A stretch of DNA of 64,000 nt from Monomorium pharaonis (Eukaryota; Arthropoda; Insecta; Hymenoptera; Formicidae), in contig NC_050477.1 in the NCBI RefSeq assembly GCF_013373865.1, forward strand, positions 6,966,869-7,030,868. The letters run 5' to 3'. The translations under genes were made by a program, and so were the position numbers. The notes beneath the pieces were generated by a model. That model did not search any database. It was not told where the DNA came from and worked only from the letters and a program-made list of their open reading frames with translations. Position 1 is the stretch's first letter, and each line of letters starts with the position of its first letter. Shown here piece by piece: positions 12,558-21,999 of the stretch.

Positions 12558-13780
12558 TAAGTTTGGCTAGATAAAGTAACAAAAGAATACTGAATATTTA
12601 TGTAAGCTTTCGATTGTGCTAATGTATATCATCTTTATAAGCATAAAATCTTCATAAAAGACAAAATTAGTATATTATCAGATACATTATTAGATTTAAT
12701 TTAATTCACATATTATTTCATTATTAAAGATTTATAGAACATTCAACAAAATATCTAATATGAAGAATACATGAAAGTGTCCTTTTTCGATTTTAATAAA
12801 CTACGATATATTGAAATCTTGAAATCCAAGTCCAAAAAAGAAATACATTTGTTTAGATATGCTCATATACATTTTTAGAAAATAAAACGTTTCAAAAGTC
12901 TTTTTTTTGGGGGGGGAGGAAAGAATTGTCGAAAATATAAAACAAAAATTTTTTGTCCAAATTTTTCGCGAAAACTTGTCCAAATTAACAAAATATATGA
13001 AATGTTTCGACTATTACAACACTATGACCATAATCATGGTCCAGATCCTACCGATCCGTTCCTGAATAATAGTTACTGAATAATTCCTACAGATATTATC
13101 TAAGTCCGCTATCTATAACTTTGCAATGAATTTGAGATAACAACCAAAAGGTGAATTCAGAATTTGAAAATTTTAAGTTCTCTCGGAAGAATGGGGAAAA
13201 TCCAAAAATATTCGTGCTCCTAACACTTTATAGAATTAAGTTGCGTTCAATTCGCTACTCAGACCGTTTTCAAAAAATCTTGGAAAAATCAAGAACTTTC
13301 AAGAAATTTTTTTACAAAATTTAAATAAACACATTATGATATGATTTCGCATAAATGTTAATCTTAATAAATCTGTAATCAATATATTTTGTAATTAATA
13401 TATTTTAATTCATAAATTTTCTCTTAGTGTATTAAAATACAAAACTCTATTAATAAAGTCGCTCAATCACACGAAATCTTGGTGAAACAATTCGGCAATT
13501 TATTACTCAAGATGTTAATCAATTAACTACTGTTAAAAAAATGTCGGGAAAACAAGTTTTTTCTCAGTTTGGATTGTATACTTGTCTTTATGGCATAAAT
13601 GTCAAATAATTTTTTACAATTAAAAAAACAGCGTAAAATGTAGATTTATATGTACAATAAATACTGATTTTTTAAAGAAATTTTTCACCTATATTTAGAC
13701 AAAATAAAGACTTTTTATCAATGAAAACATTTAAAACCAAAGGTGGCAATCAAAGGTGTTATTAATAATACAATAGACTG

Positions 13781-14299
13781 ACCTGGTGGGACGTTTGTTC
13801 CGATGCGAAGTCGTGCACGCATATTCGATACAATTAAGACGTGACGCAGGTCTACGGACCCCAAGCGTATGTCACGCAGCGGATCCGGGTGGTGCCCCCC
13901 GATCCGTCCAAAAAACACCGATAAATAACCTAAATTATGTGACAGGTGTCACAGGACAATGCAGATCGTAAATTTGCTTGTCCCACCGTATCTACGTCGA
14001 AGACTTCCTGGCGGCACGCGAGAAAACATGAAGAAACGTGTTCGCGGAAACACTCTTCTCCCGTCCCCGCTAAGACCATCACCCAAATCGTTTATTGGTC
14101 CATACGGCGCCCTTCTTCAAATCAAAGCACGTCAATTCGCGGTTCATCATCGAATCGCAATGCGGAAAAATTATACCAAGCGGAAGGGGTTGTCGCCAAG
14201 GAAGATCTCGTCAGGCTTTCGAGCAGTCTGAGTAGATGCGTCGTTGCGCGTAGACATCAGTTCTCGATCTTGTACGCGAATGCGAATAATTATACGTAG
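13781..14299 (+). pseudogene. Two overlapping coding-like frames with a degenerate zinc-finger-like motif
   Basis: A frame of about 60 codons ends at a stop at 13968-13970 and overlaps a second frame (to 14299) of about 117 codons that is offset, as after a frameshift. The second begins near 13949 with SQDNADRKFACP. Shortly after come a tryptophan and spaced His/Cys residues (a WRHARKHEETC segment), resembling a C2H2 finger that lacks its second cysteine. AATAAA signals lie at about 14352 and 14416, soon after the stop. Before the first frame CAATAG could be a splice acceptor. It could be the last exon of a lineage-specific gene or a decayed transposon protein. I do not recognise the family. 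Confidence 0.33.
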
Positions 14300-14472
14300 A
14301 GACTTCGAACTTGAAACGTACAATTTAGGATACGGTGGTCCTCAAACATTAATAAACTATACACCGGATTGCATAACAACGCGATACATGTATAATTCGC
14401 GTCTTGTGAATATATAATAAACTGTGATATAATATTAATATTGTATTAATCTTATTAACTATAGACCTTTAA

Positions 14473-14658
14473 CCAAGGACCTTACGCGAAACCGCGGTGT
14501 GCGTGTTCGTGTGCAACGCCACCAGTTTTTCCACAGAACAACGTTTAAAGCGTCAAAAAATAACAATTAAAGAAATACTGGATTTAGAAGTGCCAGATAG
14601 TGAAACGATCAAGAATTCAACAGAAAATAACGAAGAGGAAATCTTAAATTGTAAATAA
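14473..14658 (+). pseudogene. C-terminal fragment of an unknown, probably transposon-borne, ORF
   Basis: One frame is open for 61 codons to TAA at 14656-14658. The last third is coding-like and acidic (KEILDLEVPDSE, then NNEEEILNC). It has no ATG at its start and sits between transposon remnants. An A-rich stretch and the structured motif at 14740 follow, which suits the 3' end of a retroelement. Too short to assign to a family. Confidence 0.35.
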
Positions 14659-14739
14659 AATAATAAATTTAAAAAAATTTGTTAATTTTATGTCTCATGA
14701 AACTTTTTTACTGATCAAATGCGTGAATTGACTTTCTTA

Positions 14740-14771
14740 CTTGATAAGGACCTAAAGTAGAGGTCAAAACG
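14740..14771 (+). ncRNA. Structured 3' motif, copy 1 (degenerate hammerhead-like)
   Basis: The segment reads CTTGATAA, GGACCT, a 7-nt loop, AGGTC, then AAAACG. A second copy at 19068-19099 has GGACCC and GGGTC, so the stem pairing is kept although its sequence changed. Downstream, both copies share a weaker block ending in AATAAA and GCCAGT. Motifs of the form CTGATGA-stem-GAAAC are the hammerhead cores known in Penelope-like and other retroelements. This copy has lost the GAAA and carries an altered first box, so it is probably inactive. Confidence 0.45.
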
Positions 14772-15086
14772 TTGTAAATTCAACAATAAAATTTTGCCAG
14801 TTGGGTTGACAATAAGATCAAATTTATTTATTGTTAATTTTACATTAAAAATTTGTTTAAGAAAGTGCTATAGGCAGATATCTACCTCTAGTAAAAAAGA
14901 TATTGGCCTGATATTATATAAGATATTGACTTTTAATAGAGTATATGTATAAAAGAAATACACATAACATTTTGTTAAAACCTTTATTATAAATAAATTA
15001 AATGTATATATATTTATTTTCATTTATTATTTAAAACTCATTGTTCAATTACCCTCGTAAATTACCCACGATTTTTACCAAACTAA

Positions 15087-15251
15087 ATTTCTACTCGGGC
15101 ACTCATCGTTTATTCTTTTGCTAGACGTAAGAAAAACGTAAAGAAAAACCGACATCGCGCCGGCAGAAAGAAGCGGAAAAGAATCGCTCGAGCCCAGCAG
15201 CGAGCGTTAAAACGAACGATACGCGATTTCGAGGCCTTTATGGGTAAATAG
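15087..15251 (+). pseudogene. Basic, lysine/arginine-rich ORF fragment
   Basis: One frame is open for 54 codons and ends at TAG (15249-15251). From codon 13 it is strongly basic (RRKKNVKKNRHRAGRKKRKR) and then helical-looking, ending RDFEAFMGK. The sequence TTTTGCTAG just before the basic part could be a splice acceptor. Its charge suits a nucleic-acid-binding or nuclear-localising segment of a transposon protein. Family unknown. The acidic ORF at 15328 follows closely on the same strand in a different frame. Confidence 0.35.
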
Positions 15252-15327
15252 TTGGAACGCGCCTCTCTTCCTCCTCCCGTAACCCGCACTGACGCTCCTC
15301 CAGGAGGAGCAATCTGTCGATTTATCT

Positions 15328-15504
15328 ATGGAAAACACCATACTTTACGAGCGATACAATAAATTGTTAAACCGCACACCGGAAATAATCACCATAGACG
15401 ATTCAGACGACAATTTTAATACCCCTCCGAATTATGATCATCCGATCGAGAACACAATCGATAACTCCGCATTCGCAGACACTCATGATGAACATGAGAT
15501 TTAA
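15328..15504 (+). CDS. 58-residue acidic ORF with a SUMO-interaction-like motif
   Basis: ATG at 15328, stop TAA at 15502-15504. The product is acidic overall, with a helical N-terminus, then PEIITIDDSDDNF and an acidic, His-containing tail ending HDEHEI. The hydrophobic I-I-T-I core followed at once by D-D-S-D-D matches the usual form of a SUMO-interaction motif. Codon choice looks coding. It may be the C-terminal part of the same decayed transposon gene as the basic fragment before it, shifted in frame. The twin palindromes begin 50 bp after its stop. Function is inference from the motif only. Confidence 0.4.
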   Translation: MENTILYERYNKLLNRTPEIITIDDSDDNFNTPPNYDHPIENTIDNSAFADTHDEHEI

Positions 15505-15554
15505 ACATCCGCAAAACCGAGCAGTACAATTAGAACCGCTAAACCCCACTAGTT

Positions 15555-15622
15555 ACGATAATTCCATAGCTTAAGCTATGGAATTATCGTTTATTATTTT
15601 GGAATTCCAAAATAATAAACGA
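15555..15622. repeat. Two overlapping perfect 36-bp palindromes
   Basis: 15555-15590 is a perfect 36-bp palindrome centred on CTTAAG. 15587-15622 is a second perfect 36-bp palindrome centred on GGAATTCC. They share TCGT. The block can be read as one central sequence whose left and right halves have each been copied in inverted orientation. Neither contains a mismatch. The second is AT-rich. There is no sign of a transposon end or target-site duplication. Confidence 0.95.
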
Positions 15623-15629
15623 AAAAAAT

Positions 15630-17908
15630 AATAAAATAAAAAATAACATAATTAGTGAAAAAATTCGATAAAAAAATATCAGAGTAAGGCAAAGTTGATC
15701 TAAAAGAAATTGGATTAACAATATGTAAAAATAACAATATATAAATAATGCATCTGTCCGTTCTTTCTTCGCCGATCCTCTCTCTTTCTTTCTCTCTAGG
15801 CGCATCTCGCGATCGTCATCTTGCGGCCTGAGAACGAGGGCGCGACCATACTTCCTTTTTTCTTAGCTTCGCCCCAAGGATTTCATCCAACTTTTTCTTT
15901 TTCATTTCGTGCCTTGTTTCATCCGACGTTCAGTCGCCCGTAATGTGACTCTGAGACACAGAATACATTCTACCGATCTATTTCCGAATTATCTGGCTGT
16001 GCGTTAAGAGTTTTGATAAAGGAACAGTCGTGGAACTTTTTATCGGCTGTGATACAGTCACAGAATTCAAATGTCTTATCTTTCAACTTTTTTTCTCATT
16101 GTAATATTTACTTTATTTTGTTTTTAATATTTTATTATATTATTGCAGCAAAAAAACTAGTATATTAGTATACTTTGTGTTTTTTTAATCTATTCTGGCT
16201 ATTCTGAAGTAATTAGTATTTTATATATGTGTATGGTGAGCACTGCTTACGTTTATCTACTTATTTTAGAAACTAAATAATTAGAGGCTTCTTCGATAAG
16301 TAATATCGTAATTATTAATGGTAGTGTACAATTATTAAACTCATTATATGAAGAGTAAGAAACAATCGAGGAGTAAGAACAACAATCGTACTTAATAAAA
16401 AAAAGACCACTGTTAATTTCACAGGCATCAAGCGTTATTCTTTAAGGGGCGCGATTCTTAATTGAAACAGGTAATGAACTCGCGTCAACGATTTTTGCAA
16501 AGTCCACACTCCCTTTATTTACTGCCGGGGGATTACTCGACATGAACGACTGAAAAGCATTTAAAGCGCTATTTCCAGCTGCCTTGCACCTGTTTTTAGC
16601 AGCACGACTCTTCTGCTGGATATTAACGTGCGTGCAACTTGCGCTAAATTTCCCGCCGCGAAAAAAATAGATCGCGTAAATTCACAGCGAGGAAGACCGT
16701 TAGTGACGATGAGAATATAAATGCCGTCATTAGGGCGAGACTCCGTGACCACTTAAGCGGTCGAAATCATCGCGATTCACGCGCTCGGCGCATTTAGAGA
16801 GCTCGCGAGAAGCCATTCTATTTACTTAATTCACTGCGACCGAGTCTCGCCTCGATACGCGCTCTCTCCAATCCGCCCTAATCCAATTCGAGATCGTTTT
16901 GATATCTCTCCGGAATCCCGGGTACTTTGCGTCGCGACTCGAGATCGTTCCGCGCAATACGCGCTCCACGTGAGGAGGCGGGGAGTGAAAAGGAGGAGAG
17001 GAAAAACGAGACGAAAGACGCGAAAACGTGAGCGCGATCGGTACTCGCGCGTCACCTCGCGTTCCCCAGCGATCGCGAAGATCGGTTCTTGCCATTCGAC
17101 TCACCTTCGCGTCGCAGAAATCGTCGATTCGATCCGATCCGGCGGCGATCTAACGACCGCTGGCGCGGGTAAGCCTAAACTGTTTACGCTCGATTAACGT
17201 GAGCGGAGCGCATTCTCTCCCCGTGGTTCTCTCCGTGGAACGCGGTAAACTGGTTCCACCGAGGGTCGTAAGAGCACGAAAAGGGCGGCCTGAGGCCCGG
17301 ATTCTATTACGTGCCTCGCGCAGGAGTGTACGCGCGATGCTCGCATTAATGTGAAGAAAAAAAAAACGACGATCCAGATTCACTTACTGTGCGGAGATAT
17401 AATTTAGCAACGATTGGAGGCGCGCTCGGAGGCCGGCCACGCTCGGATTACTTTGCTCTCACCGTTTTTTCCTCTCGTAATTAAACGTGATTATAGAGGG
17501 TGTTCTGGAGGCAGAAAGCGAGAGAAAGAGAGAGGAGGAGGAGGGAGGGGGGGATTTCTTTGTGCTGTACGTACGATCGCGAGGATGATGGCGAGAAGAG
17601 AAATGAGGATTGCTATTTATAGCGTTTGAGTCGTATGTTATAGAAATTAATAGAGATATAAATTAGTATAAGAAAATTAATCTCCCGCTCTCTGCCAACG
17701 AACTCCCTTCGTCCGATTCCACTTTCTCTCTTTTTAATTTCTGTTTCTATGAAGCCGCGATTTAATCAAATCAACTATTAGCAATCGCGAAACCCTCAGC
17801 GTGTTCTCTTATTACCCTGCAATGATATTAACTAATGAAAATGTCGGCGATACTTCCTCGCGAGATTACATAATTCACGTGTGAAACCCTATATGATCAT
17901 TCGCGCAA

Positions 17909-17953
<45 letters not shown>

Positions 17954-18780
17954 CTCTCTCGGGCATTGGACCGTACAAATTTCTATCCATTACAAGGCAT
18001 TAGGAGGAATTGCGGCGGGCGTCGCGTTCCGACGCGTGTAATGACCATGTCGATCCCGGGACGTGCGAGTAAAAACGACACCGACGACGCCTTAAGCATA
18101 TATTTACGTCAGCATTAAGTTACTCTCCGCGGGGAGGGAAGGAATAAGAGAGATAGAGAGAGAGAGGGGGGGGGGGGAGAGGAGAACCGAGAAGTGCTCG
18201 CCGCGGGTGCGTGCGTGTTGTACCTGCCCGTTTCGCTCGCAAGTGCGTGCACGCACGGCCCGTGCGGGAGGGCAAAAGTGGCGGTTAAGGTAATTGTGGT
18301 GGACGCGCGCGGTCGTGAAGCCTCGGTTTCATGGAGTTGTCGCGTCCGCCGAATAAACCCGGTAATTGGTGTGTCGTGGATGCGGGGAGAGAAGGACGAA
18401 AGAGGCGGGGGCGTCTCCCTCGGAAACGAGTGCCTTTTCCCATTGATAACGCGCCCGACGTGGGCACATCCTCGACCCTCTCGTCGCGCAGGGGCGCATC
18501 CATCGCGCGAATTATCGACATCGAACATACGAGCCTGAGGAGAACAAGATAAACGCAGGCGTTGATACGAAGACCTATAAATACTCAAATTTGATTCTTA
18601 GAATAGATAGAAACAAGGAGAAGATTTCGCGCTCGTTGGAGAATCAACTAATGAGGGCAGCTAATTAAATTTATTTCTGCTCGTTGATTACCCTAAGAGA
18701 TTGCGGATTATCTTGTTCGAAAGTATGCACTTTGCCTGCTAAATCTACGTATCACGTAGAATAGATGTAATGTTGGGGAC
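15630..18780. other. Gene-poor sequence with microsatellites
   Basis: AT-rich to about 16.4 kb, then CpG-rich. A (TC)n tract occupies 17912-17949 and GA/G-rich runs lie at 17518-17550 and 18148-18180. Overlapping open frames on both strands at 16.8-18.6 kb show no domain. Nothing else is supported. Confidence 0.5.
17912..17949. repeat. (TC)n microsatellite
   Basis: About 19 uninterrupted TC dinucleotides followed by an imperfect CT-rich tail. Confidence 0.95.
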
Positions 18781-18789
18781 ATGATCATA

Positions 18790-18897
18790 AACTCAGCAAT
18801 GTTTGCGGATGATATGATCCTGTTCGCATCTACGCCCGTTTTGGGCTGCAGAAAATCTTAGACACAACAACGAACTTCCTTGGAAAATGATAAGTTT
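18790..18897 (+). pseudogene. Non-LTR retrotransposon reverse transcriptase fragment (FADD box)
   Basis: In one plus frame the sequence reads NSAMFADDMILFAST, the catalytic F/Y-A-D-D box of non-LTR reverse transcriptases with its usual hydrophobic flank. A frameshift follows within about ten codons. After it another frame continues briefly in family-like style and then stops. Only this short core is recognisable. The structured 3' motif at 19068 lies about 170 bp downstream on the same strand and may be the 3' end of the same element. Confidence 0.75.
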
Positions 18898-19067
18898 ATG
18901 ACACACGCTAATTGTAAGTTTCGTTAGATTATTTATTGCACATATGTAAGTTACTGAGTATAGTTAGACTAAAAAGTTATCAATTAATGTATCTTTATAG
19001 ATGACATACCTGGGCACATGCCATAAAAAATTGCGTGAGTTATAAGAATTAATCTTAATTTATCACA

Positions 19068-19099
19068 CTTGATAAGGACCCAAATCTAGGGTCGAAACG
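19068..19099 (+). ncRNA. Structured 3' motif, copy 2 (hammerhead-like core)
   Basis: CTTGATAA, GGACCC, 7-nt loop, GGGTC, GAAACG. Compared with the copy at 14740 the stem differs (GGACCC/GGGTC against GGACCT/AGGTC) but pairs equally well, which points to selection on an RNA structure in the parent element. It keeps the GAAAC of a hammerhead core. The CTGATGA box is altered to CTTGATAA, so self-cleavage is doubtful. It lies downstream of a reverse-transcriptase fragment. Confidence 0.5.
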
Positions 19100-19149
19100 T
19101 AGTGCATCGATTTGAGAATAAATCTGGCCAGTAAGGTCGAATCAATACC

Positions 19150-20980
19150 AATTTCAATTTTAAATAAGTTTCTTTCAGCGTTACGCGATCGCGAAATCGG
19201 CAAGTTTCGAGCACCGGAGAGCAACATCCGCCCCTGTCTCATTGTCCCGCGGCCGGGAGTGGCTATTAAGAGGAAGGTAGGATGGGCAAAAGTCTCTCCC
19301 TTAAACGCAAGCGCGCGCCGACACCAAACGACCGCAATGTTAATGTCTAAAGTATGTTTCCTCTCTTCGCATCTCTTAATGGCCGCCGCTCCTGAACTGA
19401 GGAGGAGTACCTCTCTTCCCGTACACGGGCGAGAAATCGTACATGCTCCCGTCGTTCCGTCCGTAAAACAGGGATATCGGTTTATTGAAGATACGTGGTC
19501 TACGATATACCGGTCAAAGCGCCGTGTATAAGTTATCGCAGCGCGGCGTCGGGTACCGTTGCGTCGGCGATGAGAAAATATCGCGTAATTCACCCTTAAC
19601 CCCTTTCGAGGCTCCCGGCGTACGTTGCGTATCACGCGATGCATCTCGGGAGATCGGTATACAAAACGTACACGTGGCAGTTAGGTGCCTAAATACGACG
19701 ATAAGGCGAGATCTAAAATTTGATTGAAACACGGGGAGATTAATAAAATAATAACCAATAATTTCAGTGAAATGGTTTATACGCTTATTTCTCTCATTCC
19801 CTCTCACTTTCTTGTTTCAAAACTAGTTATCGTATCGGAGGATGAAAATGTTGCAAGTATGTCTGCGTAGCGAAGATGATATCTGTCGAGCTGCGCTCGA
19901 TCCTTATTCGGCTCCCATTTCGTATCCTCTCTGGAACGCTGTCACCGCGACAGCCAATAAATCGTCGGATCGACGCGATAGAGACGGAGCGCGCGGAGAA
20001 AAAGCGCGCGGCCGAGATACGCGCCGCGTAGCAGCGGCTAGTGAATTTCGCATGGGCGTGCCGATGCCATAAAGCCTTAAAATACGATGTTCCCGCGGTG
20101 GACACGTTAATTGCTACGTGGAACGGTTCGGATGAAAGGAGCGCTTGATAAATTGCGCTGTTAAGGCATCGTGTTCGAATGCTCTCTCTCTTTCTTGGGC
20201 GCGCGCAATGTTATCCGTTGCGCGCGGCACGCTCTGTAGGTGCGTGTAGCACGTATAATGCCTTGCGCCCCGTAACTCACCCGCCTCGATCTTTCGGCTC
20301 TGATAAATCATTCGGCGAAGAGCTACGGTCCCATCGGCGACGACCCGGCCCCTATCGGTGCCGCGATACGCGCGCATTGCGCAAGGCCGCGGTTCCCAAG
20401 GCCGTTCTCCATTCTCCACGTGTACTAAGCGGGCGAGAAAAGAAAGAAAGAAGCCAAAAAGAAAAATTGTACATTTCATTTCCTTCTATTCATTCGTAGT
20501 TCTAGGTAAATAAAACAACACAGAAACGAGTACAGAATAATTTCGTAGGATAAAACATGTCGCTGTCTCTTTCGTTGTTCTTTTTTTGCCTTTTACTCCT
20601 TTCCTTCGAAAATATCCGGAGGAATGCAGTGGCACAAACGAGCGGCTTAGAACGAGAAGAAGAACGAAATGAACGAGACTCCACTTGGGAGACATGTTGA
20701 AAACGTATCGGCATTTCCCCGTCATTCTTCCCATTTCTTTCGGTCGACAGAGACTTCGACTAATTGAGAATTCTTATAAGAGCGCCGAGGATAGTTGAGC
20801 GCGCGCGCTGGCGGCCCGGGCATGTGTTGAATACATAACATTTTTATCAGAGTTCTCGTCCAGCCTCCGTGATATACGGACATAGGGCATTTTTTATCCT
20901 ACTTGAGTCATACGCTATTGTGACCAGTGTAAGCGACAAGATATCCTTGGATATTACACTATCGAAAATTATAAGTAGTG
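19150..20980. other. Gene-poor CpG-rich sequence
   Basis: Open frames on both strands overlap each other at 19.1-20.5 kb without any domain or codon-usage signal. I see no terminal repeats or RNA gene. Confidence 0.45.
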
Positions 20981-20992
20981 AGAAGTTAAAAT

Positions 20993-21214
20993 GTGTATAA
21001 GCCAACGTTGTTGACTTCACGAAAGACAAGAGACCTGGCTCAAACACCCATATCAGGAATTAATCCAGTAAACTATGGGCTCAACATAGATGAACTAATT
21101 AAAAAATTCCCAGTGCTGAAACCGGAGCGAGCGGATGCGGCGTTAGATAAACTTCGTCGCTCCCTTATAAAAAGCAAGAACAAAAAACAAAATCTTACGT
21201 CAAACATCAGATAG
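20993..21214 (+). pseudogene. ORF fragment, probably retrotransposon ORF1
   Basis: A 73-codon frame with coding-like composition, including NIDELIKKFPVLKPERADAA and a Lys-rich end. It is followed about 100 bp later by another coding-like stretch (21310-21624) that resembles the linker region of retrotransposon ORF1 proteins. The predicted N-terminal part is not convincing, so the true left boundary is unknown. Confidence 0.35.
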
Positions 21215-21309
21215 CAAGATTTAAAAAACAGCCGCAATCAAACCAGCCAACGTCTGTTTCATCTATCGATGGATGACATAAGAAAGCAGCAATAGTAAAG
21301 ATAACATAA

Positions 21310-21624
21310 AGAAGAATCATATCGGCACGGAAGAAGCTGATAAAGAGAAGTCATCCCTATTCTTGTAGAGTTAAAAAGAAAGTTAACGAAAGATACAAAT
21401 ACAGGATAGAAAAAAAAAGAATCATAAACTTAAATTCTTTTGTTAAGAAAAATATCAGTTTTGCAGATGCGACCAAGAATAAGGATCACCCAGCGCAAAC
21501 TCTCCCCAAAACTACACCCCAGAATCCGGTTCTTCGTGTTCTTATGCTACACGCGCGGTTCTCATCCCCGCGCACTAAATGTGGCTACCTGGGACGGCTG
21601 TTTTCGAAGCGCGCAGACCCGTAG
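21310..21624 (+). pseudogene. 105-codon open segment resembling a LINE ORF1
   Basis: Open from just after a TAA at 21307 to TAG at 21622-21624, without an initiating ATG near its start. It is Lys/Arg-rich for about 50 residues, then NISFADATKN and a Pro/Thr/Gln-rich linker (QTLPKTTPQNP). A short SYA/FAD-type box followed by a Pro/Thr/Gln linker is common just after the zinc knuckles of Jockey-like ORF1 proteins. No zinc knuckle is visible here. It is probably a truncated copy. Assignment rests on style, not on a diagnostic motif. Confidence 0.4.
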
Positions 21625-21999
21625 ATAAGAGGAGTTCAAAACAGATTATTCACCCGCCGCAAATGAATTATCTGCGCAGTTAAGTTTAACGACGAGCGTG
21701 AAGAAAACAGGACGGCGAAGGCATTGGCATTGAGACTCGACCAAGCATTGAAATCACCGTCGAATGTACTCGGATTTCTTCATCAAAGTGATGAATTCGT
21801 GAGGCGAGATTCGCTTTCTAAAATGCAAACCACCGTGTTTATTCACAGTGAAACCGAGCTCAATGTTACAGGATGTTGATAAAAGAGAATGGTCATCAAT
21901 ATTGGCACAAACCACTTTGCTCTTGCATAATATTTCTTAAATAAAAGTAAAACTTTGAAAACATAAACGTAAAGTAGAAAGTGTTTTTTGCCAGGTAGT

